Of a stretch of 64,000 bases of DNA, positions 10,896 to 23,000 are shown one piece after another. The number at the start of each line of letters is the position of its first letter. Position 1 is the first letter of the stretch. Under the pieces are notes generated by a model that did not search any database, had not been told where the DNA came from, and saw only the letters and a list, made by a program, of their open reading frames with translations. A program made the translations under genes and the position numbers. Source of the DNA: Sinonovacula constricta (taxonomy: Eukaryota; Mollusca; Bivalvia; Cardiida; Solecurtidae); the NCBI GenBank assembly GCA_007844125.1, contig CM017564.1, forward strand, positions 21,375,004-21,439,003. The letters are read 5' to 3'.

Positions 10896-12836
10896 TTAAT
10901 CAAACATCATATGATCCCCCACCCCACCTAAACGCATCCGCTTCACTTTCGCTCGATGATTCTTAAACCACAGCTGCACATTTTTCGGCTCAAGCCGAGG
11001 AAACTTCTGACGGTATTCTGAATTATTCAACTCTTCGCAGTATTTATCGATCATGTATGACGATGGATGCGTATCATCGAGGAACCATTTTTCTAGTTTC
11101 GGAATCTCAGTCAGTGGGTCAATGAAGACCCTGGTTCGGCGTTTGCGGTGTGAGTTGTTTTCTTGGCCGTGACCAGGCGACGGTTTGGTGACCGACTGCT
11201 GCGGTGAGTGATGACCATTATGAAACTTCATCTGATTGGCCTGTTGAGAGTAGTAGTGAGTATTGAGAGGGAAATAGTGCATAGCAAGTGGGTGCGGGAA
11301 CTGGGGGATATGCAGGGGCTGCGTGGAGGACGGACTGCTTGTGACTGGGCTAAAGTTTAACCCTCTTGCGGCCGCACTCAAATATGTCTCACGTAGACTA
11401 GCCATCTTGCTATCATCTTGACTAGATAAGGACCCATCAATGGAGCGATTGTCTTCGTAATCAGATTCTAGATCATCGTCACTCTCGTACTCTCGCTTTC
11501 CATTGTGTTGATCTTGCTCTCGGTGGTCATGTGGTCGCTTACAGGACAGGTCATTGGGAGTCATGTCGTTATCATCATCATCGTCAACACTGTGATGTTT
11601 CAAGTTGGCTACTTTGACACTACTCCGAGACAAGTCTGTTGGCTCATCAGAGTCGTGTGATTCTTTACGCTCCACACGAAAGTCTCGTGGCCTGTCGTTA
11701 TTCTGATTGTGGTCGTCTTTCATAGACCGTTCTTTCTTCTCTTCTTCCTCCCTTGTTTTGATTTCTGACTTTTTGTCATCGTTGCCCTCCTCTCTCTTAT
11801 CTTCACTGGGCATCCTAGACACTTCATCCTGACATGTCTCCTCACATTTTGCATAGACTTTTTCTGATTGTGTTTCACGCTCAACCTCATGTTGCTCCTG
11901 CTTAATATCGCCATTTGGCAACAACGACACAGGCTGCTCTTTTTCATCTTCACGAGAATTCTTGCCAGTTTTACTTTCATTTACAGGGTCTTTCAGGTCT
12001 ACATGCTCCTCTTTCTGAGAAGGTGACCGATGCCGACTAGAATTTGATTTTAAAGACAAATCACATGGTTGTCTATCGTCAATATGTCCATTAAACTTTC
12101 CCTGCGCACCTAGTAAGCCCATGTGATTGTTTATACCCATACTTGGGAAATGAGGATAAGGCACCATGTAAACTGCATTTCGATTGGGTAAGAATGGCAA
12201 ACTGTCCACTGACAGGTCTTTATCTTCCTCCGCTTCAAATGAATCTTCTTCTGAGCTCTTTGCTGCACGCCTGTGAGCAGCACGAGCATTTTTGAACCAA
12301 TAGATGATATTCGTTAGGTCGAGAGGGCGTCGGCCTTTACGAGAATCTAGCGAGTTCAGCTCCCCAAGATACTGCAGCATGAGTTCTCGAGACGGGTGCT
12401 GGTTATCAGCAAACCATTTCTGTAGGCGAGGAATCTCATGTTCTGGATCAAATGATGTCCTCATGCGTGTCTTTCCCGGTAGGTAATGCTGTAGCGCTGG
12501 ATGCAGTGATGTTGATGCCTCAGTGGGCGTTGAAGATGCCATTGGGCGTGAGATTGGTGGCGACACCTGGTGTCGAAGTGGCGACAATGTGTGAATGTCT
12601 TTGTCAAGGTGATCACGAGACATTCCATGTTGGAGTCCAGCTACCGCCATGTTGAATCGCTCTTGCTGCAGTGCCAATAGTTCCTTTGCCGCAGCGGCCA
12701 TATTGACAGGGCCAGAACCTCCATTAGCCAGGCTGCCATCGGTGTAGAGCTTTAGCTGTTCATCGTACCAGCGGTCAAATGCTCTGCGCATTTCTGGAGA
12801 CAGTGTAGCCAGTGTCTGACCGTTTGAAGACATCAT
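10896..12836 (-). CDS. dve: dve exon 5 (both homeodomains, stop codon)
   Basis: 1941 nt, 646 codons plus TAA at 10898-10896. The acceptor TACGTTCAG directly precedes ATGATG, so this exon is entered in phase 0. Its first ATG could also serve an alternative promoter. Homeodomain 1 spans about 12476-12261 and homeodomain 2 about 11150-10935. Both are about 70 residues, with an insertion before helix 3 and the core WFKN (Trp48, Phe49, Lys50, Asn51, then Arg53). Between them are acidic and lysine-rich stretches, a serine/proline linker, and PCDLS, PTDLS and PNDLS motifs. Both homeodomains sit in one exon. An AATAAA hexamer overlaps the stop region (complement of 10892-10897), but a polyadenylation site that close is doubtful. 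Confidence 0.97.
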   Translation of the reverse strand: MMSSNGQTLATLSPEMRRAFDRWYDEQLKLYTDGSLANGGSGPVNMAAAAKELLALQQERFNMAVAGLQHGMSRDHLDKDIHTLSPLRHQVSPPISRPMASSTPTEASTSLHPALQHYLPGKTRMRTSFDPEHEIPRLQKWFADNQHPSRELMLQYLGELNSLDSRKGRRPLDLTNIIYWFKNARAAHRRAAKSSEEDSFEAEEDKDLSVDSLPFLPNRNAVYMVPYPHFPSMGINNHMGLLGAQGKFNGHIDDRQPCDLSLKSNSSRHRSPSQKEEHVDLKDPVNESKTGKNSREDEKEQPVSLLPNGDIKQEQHEVERETQSEKVYAKCEETCQDEVSRMPSEDKREEGNDDKKSEIKTREEEEKKERSMKDDHNQNNDRPRDFRVERKESHDSDEPTDLSRSSVKVANLKHHSVDDDDDNDMTPNDLSCKRPHDHREQDQHNGKREYESDDDLESDYEDNRSIDGSLSSQDDSKMASLRETYLSAAARGLNFSPVTSSPSSTQPLHIPQFPHPLAMHYFPLNTHYYSQQANQMKFHNGHHSPQQSVTKPSPGHGQENNSHRKRRTRVFIDPLTEIPKLEKWFLDDTHPSSYMIDKYCEELNNSEYRQKFPRLEPKNVQLWFKNHRAKVKRMRLGGVGDHMMFD

Positions 12837-15800
12837 CTGAACGTAGAAAGACCATGCAAGTTATTTTCAGATGTGTTAATTTTATACTTACGTCAGATCA
12901 ACACAACTGACACTAGAACCATTGACACACCACAGACCAGCGGGAAAAACTTCAGACATGAAAGTTAAAGTTGGAGCACACACAGAAAGAGTTGATGTCT
13001 CTTATCTGGCCACTAGTGGCTCCCTGGTGTTCACTTTATGCTTTATTAGAGAATATAATCTTTATTAAACTGAAAATCAAAGGTTTGTTTTTTCATACTG
13101 AACATACATAAAATGATATACCCTGATGAGTGAAATAAGCCATTTAGTGTGTTTTGTTTTTGAAATACATCACAATGACCAATTATTTTCATAGCGCCGT
13201 CCAGCTAATTAGGTGGAGGTGAACCCCAAACAAATGTCTGGGTACAACCATGGGGGCACACCGCAGATCAGCAGGAAGACGATCCAACATTAAATCCTTT
13301 GCCCCAAACAGGACTCGAACCCATGCATTGAGAGGCTAAGTGGTGAGTGGATTTACAAGTCAGCAACTCTACCACTAAATCATGGGCACCCACTAAGACA
13401 TCACCCCAAACAGAAGACGAGAGAAAAAACTTATCTCAGTTTTTAAATTACCCAGTACAAGACATGCAGTCATGCAATAACTTACCATCGAAGTGAAAAA
13501 AAAACTACTTGAATTTTGTTAGTAGAATATAAGTAATTATATAGTAAATTAATTATCAAATTTAGAATAAATTATACTAGTATTTTACATGGACCTACTA
13601 CACTCAGGTGTGTAACCTCAAGGAAGTAATGTTTAGGTTTTATAACTTGAAGGAAATAATTTCAGAAAATATTAACAATAAAAAAAACCAACAGAAATAA
13701 ATGATAGATTTATAAAAACCCTAGGGCCAGGTAGTCGTTCATCCAAAATCACGACTTCTTAATAAATTATAATAAATTATCAAGAAAATGAGATAAAACG
13801 TTCTAGTTCTAGTATGACTAATCAGGGGACAATATTATGAGACTATTCATGTTTCAATATCTTTATTTATTTATTTATTTATTTGAGTTTTAAGGCACAC
13901 CGACACTTAACAGGTCATACGGCGCCGAATACAAAGTTAAATGTGAATAGAGCGTAATCAGGTTAAAACCAAACTACGCATGTAAAATATAGAAAAAATG
14001 TAAAAACTATCAGGTAAAAAAATAAATTTCAATTAAAAAACAGGTCAACACATAAAACGGTTTTGTTTCAATATCATTGTTATAAACTTTTGTTAGGGGG
14101 CCAGTGTCTGATAGAAGCGCATATTTACACTTTTATCATCATCATCATCAGTATTATCATTATCAGTTTTACCATGACTTAAGAAAAAAATAGAGAAAAA
14201 AATGAGAAAAACAAAGAAGAAACCAAGTGAGAACCTACTTTATCTGGGCATCCAGCGTTGGCTAGAAGACTTTGAGATTGACTGAGGAGTAGCTGTAATA
14301 ATTTCTCTTTCACTTCTTCTGCTGAGCTGAACTTAGATGCACTGCAATCAGATACAAACATTCTGCGTTAACATACAGCAACAAGAACCTTGGTGAGAAT
14401 ATCATTATAATTGACAGTCACCTGACTAATTAATGAAAATGGACAATACAACGGATACAGTACAGTTAACCTTTAAATAAAAATAAATGAAGAACAATGT
14501 AAAACCAAACAATAGAAAATAAGAAGAAAATATATCCGAAGGGAATATGGTTTATATTTTATCCGAAAAAGTGTGTATGCAAGACAAATAATCAAAAGCT
14601 AGAGCCATACAAACATTTTTTATGTAGTTATATATTTTAAGTGTTATCTAAATATTTTCATTTATCAATTTTTTTATTTTTTTTTAAAGAAAAAAAAAAA
14701 AAAAAAAATTACTTCAAAGGGAGATAACTAATACTTGCCTCGAGATCCTGATTCTGAGTGTTGCCACCTGAGTTAGCTCCCCTAGAATATCTTCAATTGT
14801 TGCACATTTATTGTCAGTGATTGCCTCAAAACAGAGTGGCTTCCAGTTCTTAAGCTGTATTGCACCTGAAGACAGAAGATGTTATCATAATAATATATTT
14901 TTCAAGAAAAACTGCTATTTATAAAGATTGTGTAATATATTGTTAATATCCTATACTGCTATTTAGTCTGTTCATCAACATACAAAGGTTCTTAGACACA
15001 TTGCTCAAGACTAGCAGCAACTAGCACAGCTCTTTATCAGAGACCTCTTTCAAAGATCTGCATCTACACTATATATCTAAGCCTGAACAATTCCAAAAAA
15101 GAACAAAGATGATATGATTACACCATTGAATATACAATGGACAAAATTTATTTTACAGAAGAGAACAAAAATGTTAATGACATGGTTTGCTAAAAAAAAT
15201 AATACTTATGTGTTTTTAATGAACTTATAACTCAAGCATACAAAATGTAATCTTTTTATAAATTAGTTTTAACTCCTAATAAACTTGAAATTTAATTCAA
15301 CCCAAAGTCATGCAGTAATTGCAAATATGAATCTAGTAAAATTCAAGTCCTATTTTCCATCCAGGTTACAAAAAGATCAAACAATTAAAATCTTTTTTTC
15401 TATGACTTCTTAAAAAACATTTTTTTTTTTTTTAATATTATAGACAAAGTCAAATAATTTCTTCCCTTTTAATTAATAACACATTAAGAGCAAAAAACAC
15501 ACTGCTTAAAGGAAAAAAACACAACTACACAACAAAAATGAAACCCCAAAAAGTAAATGAAAAAAATCCAACAAAAAATACAATAAAACAAATAAATATA
15601 ATCACCCTGCTTCTATTTTTGTCAGAATAGCATTAATACAAACAAGCCAATAAGAGAACCACATTATCCTTAAGCTGTGAGTTTTTTTTGTAATTTTCGA
15701 CATAATTCATTCTGTTATCTGTTTGTAATTACAATGTAAATCTCTCTCAACATGTCAAGATATCAATTGACCCTAGAAAACTCTTTAACTGCTGAGAAAA

Positions 15801-17010
15801 ATTTGTCAAGATAAAGTTGTGCAGGCCCTGATCAGCCCACTCCCCCATGGCAACTGTCTGATGTAGATCTACAGAATGGCTGCTGAGTTTGGAGCATCAT
15901 GTCTAGACTCCTTTGTATGTATACACTTTCAGGATAACTAAGAATTCCTATTGTTTATTTGCACAATAAAGCACAATGAAGTTTACAGCAGTTAAGACAA
16001 CATTTGGCCCTATTAATGTGAGTGAATTGCTGATTGTCACTTTTTTTCCCCTCTTGCTCCGCTTAGAAATATCAAAATTGCTTGTCTCAAAATATCCCCT
16101 AAGCTCATTACCAAGTTAAGAGACGCACATTTTCAAGATCTCGTAGACTCCTCTTTAGTGTGTACTTTGTATGAAGGATTAGTTCGGGGGATTGCAAAAA
16201 CGGATAAATGCTTATGCCATGTCTATATCGGCTTCTTAGTTGCCGCACTTGAAAACTAATTAATACAGATTCCTTCTTATTAATTTTCTACAGCCAAGAA
16301 AAAATGGGAGAAAAAAACCCAACTTTGTGCAAAATTTAGAGGGAACTATGGAATGCTACATTGTTATTTTACAGAGAAAAAAGAAAGAATACCTTCTAAA
16401 TGGCACTAAGCATTTTCTTCTGCCAAACAAAAATGCAGTATTTAAACTAAGGGACATTTCTAGACTAGTATGTGTTGTCTAATCTCATTCATTCATAAAA
16501 GAAGGGAATGATTCTGTATAATCTACCTTTAGAACTGTACTGTCAATTTAGTTTGGTGCCGTGAGAATGATGTGTAATTTCAAAACCATTTTTGTCTAAA
16601 AGTGTATATATGTTTTGTGTTAAGTTGAAACAACCTAACAATTCATATAAACCATTGTCATTTTTTAACTTAACTAAGTAGATACATAGGTCTTAATATA
16701 AACTAGCTTGTGTTATCATTCTCTGAAACTCTCTAATTAAAAAGAGCATGTTTAATTTGGGACTTAGTTTCTTACTTACTCTTCATTTTCATTCGTAACA
16801 AAATTGTGATATTTAATAAGTGACAGTGTATTTGTTTATACTAACAGTCATAAGCCAAAAAGTATTGTTTAAACATGTTATTGAATTCCATATTTAGAGA
16901 AGGAAGCATGAAATATTTAGGCACAGTGTATGTTAGGTTTTTCTACAATATAGATCTTAATTTCTTAACTTTCTTCTTTATTTAAAGAAAGAAAAAAAGA
17001 GAGAAAGAAA

Positions 17011-17059
<49 letters not shown>

Positions 17060-20000
17060 AATATTGATTGTATTTTTAAGAATATATATGACAAAGTCCC
17101 ATGAGCATTGCAACATATAAAAAAAATTAAGACCTATATTACCAAAGAATACATTACAACAGAAGAAAATGCTATCTTCAAAAAAAAGAAAAACAACCCA
17201 ATAGAATGCTTATTCTACATGTATAACCCTTAAATTGCTGTACAGACAGACCTCTAGGGCTGTGGGGCACATGTTATAGTAATGGGGTACATAGTATTTC
17301 CAGCAGGAGAAAAAGGTAGACTGTTACAAATGTTAAAACATTTAGTTTCTTAAGTAAATCATTTAATATCTCAATGTATGCTACACATGGTGTTCCTATT
17401 GTAAGTGAAAAAATAGGATAAAGCTCTATAAAACACACATTACCAGCATCAGGCAAGGCTCAAAGTTAAGAGGTTTTTTTCCAAACTTTATAACTCTAAA
17501 ATGTGTGGTAATATACCGGTCAAGATAAAACACCGTGTTTAAAAAGACAAATGTAATGTTTAATGTTTTTTTACTTAAATAAAATTAATGCTACTTTATA
17601 GTAATGCAATTTACATAATTACATTTCTGTTTAAAAAAAATGTTATTTTAGTTCAGAATAAAACTATTTATCTAGACAAGTTATGGAATGCACAAAATAA
17701 AAAAAATAAAAAAGTAAATAAAATGAATGCCAAAGGCTCATTTCGTAGGATTTTAAAAATAAACAATATTTCAAAACTGCACATGTTCTTGTAATAAACT
17801 CCATAATTTTGAGAAAATCTTGACGATATTGGGTACCCATAAAAATTGTTCAGATAATAATTATAATGAGAACCAGAAGTTGGCTGTCGAGAGAGATTAT
17901 TATAAGTTAAAACAACTTGCTTCCTCTTTGATGAATACAGATTTAAATTTAACCGTTGCAGGTGAATTTTTGATCGATTCTAATAAATATTCACTGATAA
18001 TCCAGGAGTCTTTCCTTAAATGTGGTTCTTACAGTGGCAAAATAAGGAGTTTTTCTGACTTTGCTAAATGATATATCTACAATACAAAACCTAGGTACAC
18101 ATTGAAAGTGTGACATTTTGACGCTTGCTAAGCAATATCTCAGATACTTCTTACTTTTACACCTTATGATCTGTTAGGTGTCTGTGTGCCGTAAAAACCC
18201 CCAAAATACAAATACATAGTTCTCATTGGAACTGATATTGAGACGATTTAAATGAGGACCAGGCTTATAGGGTTTGGAGGCGAGATATTTTGTTTAGTTT
18301 TTAACGAAACCTTAGAGTGTGGGTACTCTTTGAAATTGTCACATCGAGACGATTCTAATTAGTATCAGGTCTATAGGGTTTCAAGCAGAAATAAGGGATT
18401 TAGACCAAAATATTATCCCAATATTCTCCAATAAAACCTTACATTTTTGCAAATCTTGAAAGTTGTCTCATTTAGACAATTCTAATGAGTACCCGGTTTA
18501 TATAGTTTTGAGTAAAAATAACTGATTTAGACAGAAAATATCCCAATATTCTTCAGCCAAAACCCTATATTATTGGTTTTCATTTAAACTATAGAATTTA
18601 CCTACCAGGTATATGTGTTTTTGGTGGAAAACTAATGGGTTACCAAAATATGTGAATATCAAGGCTTTTTTTCACTGCCAGGGGAAGAGGACCACACCTT
18701 ATAATTTTGGGGAAAATAGTGTGATTTCTTCTTTATTGGGGAATGAAAAAATCCAATGTAAAGTTACTTTTTGAGGAAAATTGCATGATTTTAAAAAAAT
18801 TTCTGAAGGGAAGGCACCTGTAAATGGCTCCTAATAAAGAAGGGAAAAAAAAAGCCCTGAATACGTGTGATTATGAATAACATGTAGGTGCAGTTGGATC
18901 ATACATGTATTGACAACTACTGCATCATATACAGAGGTCTAATTAATCTTCTTGCAAGGTTGTTTAAACAATATAACATAATTTGGGACCTGCGAACTGT
19001 GTTATAATAGAGGTGCAGAGTAATAATTTTCCAATTAAAAGATCTTATAGATTGAAAGAGATTGTGTTGTACCTTTAGCCCCATGGGTCTCTGTTGACGT
19101 ATAACCCAGTTTAACGAGGGCCGCTCGCACACATTCTATCAGAGGCGTGGTTCCTGGCAAAATGGCGTAGCTGTCGAGTTCGACGGAATTATGCGCAGAT
19201 TTTTCTCCTGACTCAAAGGTTGGAGGTCCGCTTGTCTGTTCTACGATACAATGTATAGGTAACGACCGGGTACCTGAAACAGAGATGCAGAGAGGAATAA
19301 AAATGAGGGGTTCCAAAAAGAGGTGGTAGGGCAGTAGTACTTGTAGTGGTATTGGTGTTGATGGTGGTTATGGTGATGATGGTGGTGATGATGGTGGTGA
19401 TGATGGTGGTGGCTATGGTGGTGATTGTGGTTAGAAAGTGGCAGTGGTATTTGTGATTTTGGCTGTAATTATTAATTATTAAGACAATGATTAAAATGAT
19501 GATGGCGATGTTAATGAAAACATCTAATATTTATAATAATAAATATATATATATATAAAAATATAATAATACAAATAAACAAAACATGTAATAATAATGA
19601 CAATTATAATAACTCAAACAATAAATGAAGATAAACTATTACACACAGTTGCACAATAATAACACCAATATAATAACACGTATAAGAATGACACAGCTGG
19701 CTTACTTACAGAATATGGAATCATTTATATATTCCAACATCTTGACTAGAATGTTCACCTTCCTTCTAGATATGTCCACAGTATGTCTGTTTAATTGTCA
19801 ACCTTTCAAATCAACTCTACACCAGAATATACACAACCTCACACTAACAAACCCAATCCCCAGCTATAGAAGTTCTGCATTTTGCTCAGGTTTTCTATTT
19901 GACAAACTGAATAGTTTTAATTTTAAAGAAGATACCGGTACTCCCATTTCATGGCTCTAGTTTATTTAGACCCTTCAGAGGCCAGGCAAAGATTACCTGA

Positions 20001-23000
20001 ATCATAATTTCAATAATTCACTTTTTAGACTAGTGGTATAATGATTAGCCAATCTTTGAAGAAAATGTAATTACTTCACAATATTGATGAGGGTTTTTTA
20101 AAAAGTAAAGAATATATCCAACACACCTTATCTGCATATCAGTCACTCATAGGTTAAGTCATAATTTAGTAATTATTATCAAAAATAAAAACAAAAACTT
20201 ACAAATTCAAATATAAATGTATTTTTTTTCACCCTAGATTCCCATACAATAACAGTTAACTGTCAACATTTCTTATTCACTTCAATGACCAACTAAGACA
20301 CAGTTTAATGTCTCCAGATGATTGTTGCAATGAGTCCATCTAGCAGACGACAAATATCAAAACTGACACCTCTCCACCTATCACAAACATCAACAGTCAC
20401 TGTCTATAATCATTAAACTGATGGCAGCAAACACAACACCAGCCAACAAAACCATCCAAGTCCAGGTGTTATGAACTCTGCAACAGATACTAGCAAGGCC
20501 AGTGGTTCGTTTCATTAAATGTCCCCATAGGTTTGCTCAATTTCCTATTTGCTATTCCATCTACCTCCCTCTTTTCCCAAAACACATCCAACAGCTATTC
20601 CAATCACCTCCCTACTGACACTCTCTCTACAGCATGCAAGAAAGTCAAAACACTTAGCCACACCTCCTCTTTAACTCAGCCAATCAGAATACAGAGTAAT
20701 GATCTTGCAGTCGCACAAAACTCACACACATGTTACAGCAGTAGCTGGCCATGTTTCTGTGGGTTATATGGCTCTGGTATTGTTTTTTTCTGGACCCTGC
20801 TGCAGCCAGCAGATAGAGGAGGGGTGATAATAGAATAACCAATATTAACAGAGAGTTGTCAAGTGGGGCTTGCTCAATGGTGCAAGTACAATCATGTCTA
20901 TGACCAAGTGTGTCTCAATGCTTCAGAAAAGTGGAAGTATTTTTAATGTGAATGTCAACAGATTGTTAGTTCTCGTTACAATGAGAGGGTATCAATGAAA
21001 ACACAGAACTATTCGAGAATTATGGGATATATTGGGATATATTCTGACATAATTAACAACCTTTTTACATATGACTTATATATATATATCCTTCCTATTA
21101 CTGATATTTCTGTTTGAAGATGTAAAAAATATGAACTAAGTCTATCTGTTTTTATTGAAAATATATGTTTCAACTATTATAACTTGAGCTACTCATATAC
21201 ATTTTATCAACTGCATGCCAATTTCCATTACAGGATATAAAATAGAAATATTCATTTCATTTACTGTATCAACTATTTCTTCCTTTACCTTTTATTTGCC
21301 TTTGTCTACTTTCAAAAATCCAACAGAAACATAAAGCAATCCTTGTCTCAAATATCCAACAGAAACATAACGCAGTCCTTGTCTCAAATATCCAACAGAA
21401 ACATAATGTAGTGGTACGTTTACCTTTTTTCATTCATTTTATTTCTAAACAATGTCATGTAGTGTTACAAAACCAACTGGCTCTAACTATCTTACCTTAT
21501 TGAATATTCTGTAGACTGATATAAACAAATTCTGAGTTTTTTTTCTCTGGTTCTACATGTGTATATAAATCCATTTAGCAGAGATAGTGCATTCTGTCAC
21601 ACAGGTTTAGCATACATTTGATAAATAAGCCAAACTACCATACCTTATAAAATGATCTGTTTAGTATACTTTGTCTTTTTTTCTACCATAAAATATAAAT
21701 ACATTAATATAAAATATACTATACATATAAATCCAGTGAGATAGTTCATTCTTACTTTTATTCTTTCTTTCTGCCAAAGCTAGCCCAGTCTAGCATTGAG
21801 TCTTACGGCTTAGTCTTTCCGTGTTATCTTATATAAAGACCGATCTCGAAAATCTCTCCTCTGGAGACATTGCTATTTCCCATAATCCTTTGCAAAGTGG
21901 GAAGATTTCCCGTCCTCCGATTTGTGATCCGCAATTATGATATTTGAACAAAACGAATCTGAAATTCAACTCGCTTATCCCACTTAAGTCTGTCCAATTT
22001 CATATGTTAAGGGCTTTTTTGTGTAGGTTTCAAAAGGTTTCTTTCTCCTTTTTTTCTCTCTCGCCATATCTTACTTAGCTGTGGGCAGAAACTGTGATTG
22101 TATTCTAAGAACATTGAATTCTAATTCTTCCGACAATTATGCTACATTAATACGTGTAATACAAAATCTATGCTTTAGAAAATGCACATATACACATGTA
22201 GCTTTTTCTTCATAAGTGTACTGCTTCGGTTTGAATAAAAAAAATACTAAAATTATACAAAAGATTACATTAAAAGCTGTAAAGGTAATGTTAATGTGCT
22301 TTTAAATAAACCCCTAAGTAAGATGTTATATAGAAAAATTATTTCTTTGAAACAACAACAATATATATATATATGTTTATATTTTCATTAATATAGACTG
22401 AATTGGTATAGTTAACCATCTGAACTTCTTTCTTTTTTTAAAAAACTCCCCACAACAAGCAAACTATTTTTTCTTTCAATACTCCCTGTTACAAGCCATT
22501 AAAAACATTACAATACAACTACATGAACATTACAGATACAAAAACCTCGAACTACTAGCAGCATCAGCTGCAGTGACATCAGCAACAAGAACCAAGTCTT
22601 TAATCTCCTTAGTATCACACACGGAGAAAAGGGAGGCAATTTGCCGGCTGGATTTATTTCTCTTTTACTCGCAGATTCGGCCAGGATTACTTGACAAGAA
22701 CCCATTCAGATCCGATTTGGATCACACAAGCTATCCTGAGGACGGTTGCTTATTTTGATCCCTTATCATGCAACTGTTTGTAAATAACCCATGCTTATTC
22801 ATACTCTTCTACATTGAAAGGTACCACAAGACATACTTCTAGTGACTCTGCAGCAAATAGTCTAGATCTAGATTGTACAACTCCCAGCAGGGAGAGAGCT
22901 GATCTGGATCTACACTATTTGCCTAAGCCTAATCAATTTGTGCTTAGCAGGCTGAGAGTTAAATATTTTATCTCTTCCCTGTCTAATGCTTCCTCCCAAA

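Larger units (their letters stand above)
12837..14238 (-). other. dve: dve intron 4
   Basis: Bounded by donor GTAGGT at 14238 and acceptor TTCAG at 12837. It holds one SINE-2 (13165-13395) and one family E element (13860-14080). The rest is A+T-rich. Confidence 0.9.
14866..19072 (-). other. dve: dve intron 2
   Basis: 4.2 kb of A+T-rich DNA. It includes degraded family B elements (15030-15085 and 15815-15900), a GAAA microsatellite and a family C cluster. No internal exon is seen. Confidence 0.85.

Noticed and set aside
10892..10897. AATAAA overlapping the dve stop codon as the polyadenylation signal
   Set aside because: It would leave almost no 3' UTR; such hexamers are frequent in this A+T-rich DNA.
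14735..14739. Canonical GT donor four bases after the GC donor of exon 3
   Set aside because: Its use shifts the frame and meets a stop at the third codon of exon 4.
22508..22758. Possible extra 5' exon of dve or an overlapping gene
   Set aside because: No convincing splice pair in the needed phase. The exon at 38267-38396 fits phase, donor and start better.
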